NCBI GenBank assembly: GCA_017308575.1
Contig: JAFKEQ010000005.1
Span: 106,093 to 170,092 of the forward strand
Direction of reading: 5' to 3'
Origin: Afipia sp.
Lineage (GTDB): Bacteria > Pseudomonadota > Alphaproteobacteria > Rhizobiales > Xanthobacteraceae
DNA: 64,000 nucleotides
Shown: piece after piece, positions 62,064-64,000 of the stretch
How positions within the stretch are numbered: position 1 is the stretch's first letter
Layout: every line of letters begins with the position of its first letter
The notes under the pieces: generated by a model
Databases searched by the model: none
What the model saw: only the letters and a program-made list of their open reading frames with translations
What the model was told of the DNA's origin: nothing
Translations under genes and position numbers: made by a program

Positions 62064-63053
62064 TCAAGCCTTGTAGAAGAATCCTTCGTCCGGCTTCGAA
62101 GCGATCAACTTGTTGCGCACGCAGAAATCGATCGCCTTTTCCGTTGTCTTGCGAGCTTCCGGATCATTCATCGACATGTACTTGAAGCTCAGCCGCTTCG
62201 AATTGATAGCCTCGGTGAGAACGGAGGGCTTGAAGCCGGTGCGTTCTCCGACGATCTTCACAGCCGCCGGCACGTCACCAAGGATGCCCGCGATACAATC
62301 GCGGAACACGCCGTCGATGCGCGATCCGATCTTCTTGTCCTTTTCCAGAAGCTCGCGGCGCGCCGCAATTCCGAAGTAAGGCAGAACGCCGCTGGTTGCT
62401 TTGGTGTAAGCGTCACCGACGTTGAAGAGAACCTGCAGGTCTAGGTCTTCAGCCAGACCCGCGCTGACATTCGGCTCCCACGTCAAAGCTGCCTGAACTG
62501 AGCCCGCACGCAAAAGAGAAACGGATGCTGCGGGATTGGTGACGTTCTGCACCTTTGCCGCAGTTTCGATATCGATCTTGTGAAACTCTTTCAGCACGGC
62601 CCGCGCCATGCGGTAGGTTCCGGTCGACTGAGGCGCCGCGACAACCTTGCCGGCAACCTCTTCGATGGATTTCATACCCGCCTTTTTCGACGACATGAAA
62701 TTGATCATGTCACCCGTCGTGATCGTGCAAATATATTTGCAAGGCACGCCGCCGAGATAGCGGACAGCAAAGGTGTCCCAGCTACCGATGCAGACATCGT
62801 AGTTTCCAACATCGAAATCGCTGTAATATGTCGGGACCGAAGAATAGGAGACCGGCGTTCCCAACGTGAAACCATTCTTCTGGTCGAGCTTGTGATAGCG
62901 AACGAACTCCGTCACCAGAACCGTAAAGCCCGGTGTAAGCGAAGCCCAGCGAACATTGGCCGCCTCGGCTGCCGCCCATCCGCGCGATGCGGCCGGCAAT
63001 GCAAAGGCAGCTCCCAAACCCGCAGACAACACGTCCCGTCTATTCATTGTCAT
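62064..63053 (-). CDS. NMT1/SsuA-type ABC transporter substrate-binding protein with Tat-like signal
   Basis: 329-residue binding protein, first gene of the operon. The N terminus MTMNRRDVLSAGLGAAFALP has a twin-arginine motif followed by a hydrophobic stretch and cleavage near GWAAAEA, so Tat export is likely. The mature part has the NMT1-like segments GNYDVCIGSWDTFAVRYLGG and AAPQSTGTYRMARAVLKEFH, then VSLLRAGSVQAALTWEPNVS. Substrate unknown; coupling to a CoA-ligase pathway suggests a carboxylic acid rather than a sulfonate. Confidence 0.88.
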   Translation of the reverse strand: MTMNRRDVLSAGLGAAFALPAASRGWAAAEAANVRWASLTPGFTVLVTEFVRYHKLDQKNGFTLGTPVSYSSVPTYYSDFDVGNYDVCIGSWDTFAVRYLGGVPCKYICTITTGDMINFMSSKKAGMKSIEEVAGKVVAAPQSTGTYRMARAVLKEFHKIDIETAAKVQNVTNPAASVSLLRAGSVQAALTWEPNVSAGLAEDLDLQVLFNVGDAYTKATSGVLPYFGIAARRELLEKDKKIGSRIDGVFRDCIAGILGDVPAAVKIVGERTGFKPSVLTEAINSKRLSFKYMSMNDPEARKTTEKAIDFCVRNKLIASKPDEGFFYKA

Positions 63054-63420
63054 CAGTCCCTCCCGTTGTTTGTTGTTCGGATTAACTCCGCGGCGATCGA
63101 AATAATTTCAACCGCTCACCAGTCCCCGTTTGGTGTCTGCCTGTTTGCCCGCTCTGACAACCCAATGAGAAGCCGCTATTATGATCCGACAGCGTTCCAT
63201 TTATGGAACGGTTCATTGTCGCATCTTGCATCGCAACACAAACGGCGCGAGGCGATATTACATCGCATGCAAACCGAATTGAGTTGCGCGAACAGCATGT
63301 TCGGAAAATATCTCGCAGCCGCGACGATGATCAGCACACCTTCATCGCAAACAATGCAGTTCAACAGCAGGAGGAAACAGCGCGTTCGATGGTACGCCAG
63401 TACGAGGACAACGCAGATGC
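63054..63420. other. Upstream region of the second catabolic operon
   Basis: 367 bases without a credible gene. It carries the leftward promoter of the operon starting at 63053 and the palindrome at 63193-63210. The short frames present look like chance. Confidence 0.5.
63193..63210. promoter_or_regulatory. Palindrome upstream of the second catabolic operon, candidate IclR/GntR-type operator
   Basis: CGTTCCAT-TT-ATGGAACG is a perfect eight-base inverted repeat with a two-base spacer, 140-157 bases upstream of the binding-protein start. The GTTCCA/TGGAAC halves resemble operators used by IclR-family regulators of aromatic catabolism. No such regulator gene is in the window. Confidence 0.4.
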
Positions 63421-63445
63421 AAAAAAGCCCGCCGATGGCGGGCTT
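63421..63445 (-). terminator. Terminator of the SSADH-like gene
   Basis: Read leftward: AAGCCCGCC-ATC-GGCGGGCTT followed by TTTT. It is a strong intrinsic terminator about 80 bases after the stop of the dehydrogenase gene and separates it from the operon starting at 63053. Confidence 0.88.
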
Positions 63446-63523
63446 CTGCGCTTGCGATGTCAGCGGGTTGAACGTGCTTCGACAGGGCCGGGCGAATGAC
63501 GGACACGCATCGCCCGCGAAGAC

Positions 63524-64000
63524 TCAGATCCCGCCCATGCAGAGGTACTTGATCTCGAGATAGTCCTCGATGCCGTACTTCGAGCCCTCTCGGCCATTGC
63601 CGCTTTCCTTCACGCCGCCGAAGGGCGCAATCTCGGTCGAGATGATGCCCTCGTTGATGCCGACCATGCCGTATTCAAGCGCCTCGGCAACGCGCCAGAC
63701 CCGGCCGATGTCGCGGCCATAGAAATAGGCGGCGAGGCCGAACTCGGTGTCGTTGGCCAGCGTGATGGCCTCCTCTTCCGTCGTGAAGCGGAACACCGGC
63801 GCAACCGGGCCGAAGGTTTCCTCGCGGAAGATCAGCATGTCCGGCGTCGTTCCGGTCAGCACCGTCGGCTCGTAGAATGTGTGGCCGAGCGCATGGCGGT
63901 GCCCGCCGACCGCGACCTTCGCGCCCTTGGACTTGGCGTCGTTGATATGCTCCTCGACCTTCTCCACCGCCGCCATGTTGATCAGCGGTCCGATGGTCAC
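63524..64000 (-). CDS. gabD: Succinate-semialdehyde dehydrogenase-like protein (partial, 5' end off window)
   Basis: C-terminal 158 codons of an aldehyde dehydrogenase entering from the right edge. Motifs are MTIGPLINMAAVEKVEEHI, HTFYEPTVLTG, EETFGPVAPVFRFTTEEEAI, NDTEFGLAAYFYGRDIGRVW and IAPFGGVKESGNGREGSKYG. The ending GIEDYLEIKYLCMGG is characteristic of GabD-type succinate-semialdehyde dehydrogenases. The catalytic Cys and Glu would lie beyond the edge. Its own terminator follows at 63421-63445. Confidence 0.88.
   Translation of the reverse strand: MTIGPLINMAAVEKVEEHINDAKSKGAKVAVGGHRHALGHTFYEPTVLTGTTPDMLIFREETFGPVAPVFRFTTEEEAITLANDTEFGLAAYFYGRDIGRVWRVAEALEYGMVGINEGIISTEIAPFGGVKESGNGREGSKYGIEDYLEIKYLCMGGI

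Overview
The window looks like a chromosomal piece of an alphaproteobacterium of the Bradyrhizobium / Rhodopseudomonas / Afipia group (Nitrobacteraceae). The evidence is the GC-rich codon use, the gene order of the division and cell wall cluster, a class A RNase P RNA, and the many CoA-linked catabolic genes paired with Liv-type and NMT1-type ABC transporters. No transposase, phage, integrase, CRISPR array or tRNA gene was seen. Genus assignment is inference.

Left part (1-10401, minus strand): the dcw cluster, read right to left as rsmH-ftsL-ftsI-murE-murF-mraY-murD-ftsW-murG (murG is cut by the window edge). It makes the peptidoglycan precursor and the division synthase. Divergent from it lie an AmpD-like amidase (10932), rnpB (about 11736-12153) and a membrane diguanylate cyclase (12346). 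Next come a DUF35/thiolase-like pair (13588-15086) and an EmrAB-type efflux operon with a divergent TetR gene. A perfect 41-bp palindrome sits between efflux operon and regulator. A decayed LuxR-type regulator lies at 19021-19525.

Middle part (19724-36074): mostly envelope proteins. These are an extensin-like lipoprotein, an MBL-rhodanese fusion, a FecR-domain protein with a Gly/Pro-rich tail, a DUF4403 protein, a small lytic transglycosylase and two tandem paralogous multi-pass membrane proteins. A TPP riboswitch then leads a thiOSGEC thiamin operon, followed by a DUF3829 protein and a collagen-like Gly-X-Y protein.

Right part, first block (36195-51504): a Liv-type ABC importer (livFGMHK), a five-gene operon (crotonase, aryl-CoA ligase, three-component molybdenum hydroxylase) and an AraC regulator. 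A UbiX/UbiD pair completes it, with a LysR gene upstream at 51772-52704. The gene set matches the hmfABCDE plus hmfFG complement known for 2-furoate and 2,5-furandicarboxylate breakdown. A near-identical 21-bp motif lies upstream of both the importer and the hydroxylase operon, suggesting one regulon.

Right part, second block (52774-63053): a compact minus-strand operon. In transcription order it encodes an NMT1-type ABC importer (binding protein, permease, ATPase), crotonase, thiolase-like protein, DUF35 protein, acyl-CoA ligase, two acyl-CoA dehydrogenase subunits and aldehyde dehydrogenase. The pairing of a thiolase-like protein lacking its GHP histidine with a DUF35 partner and an aldehyde dehydrogenase suggests retro-aldol side-chain removal. 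The product would be an aldehyde that is then oxidised to an acid. The window ends in the 3' part of a succinate-semialdehyde dehydrogenase-like gene.
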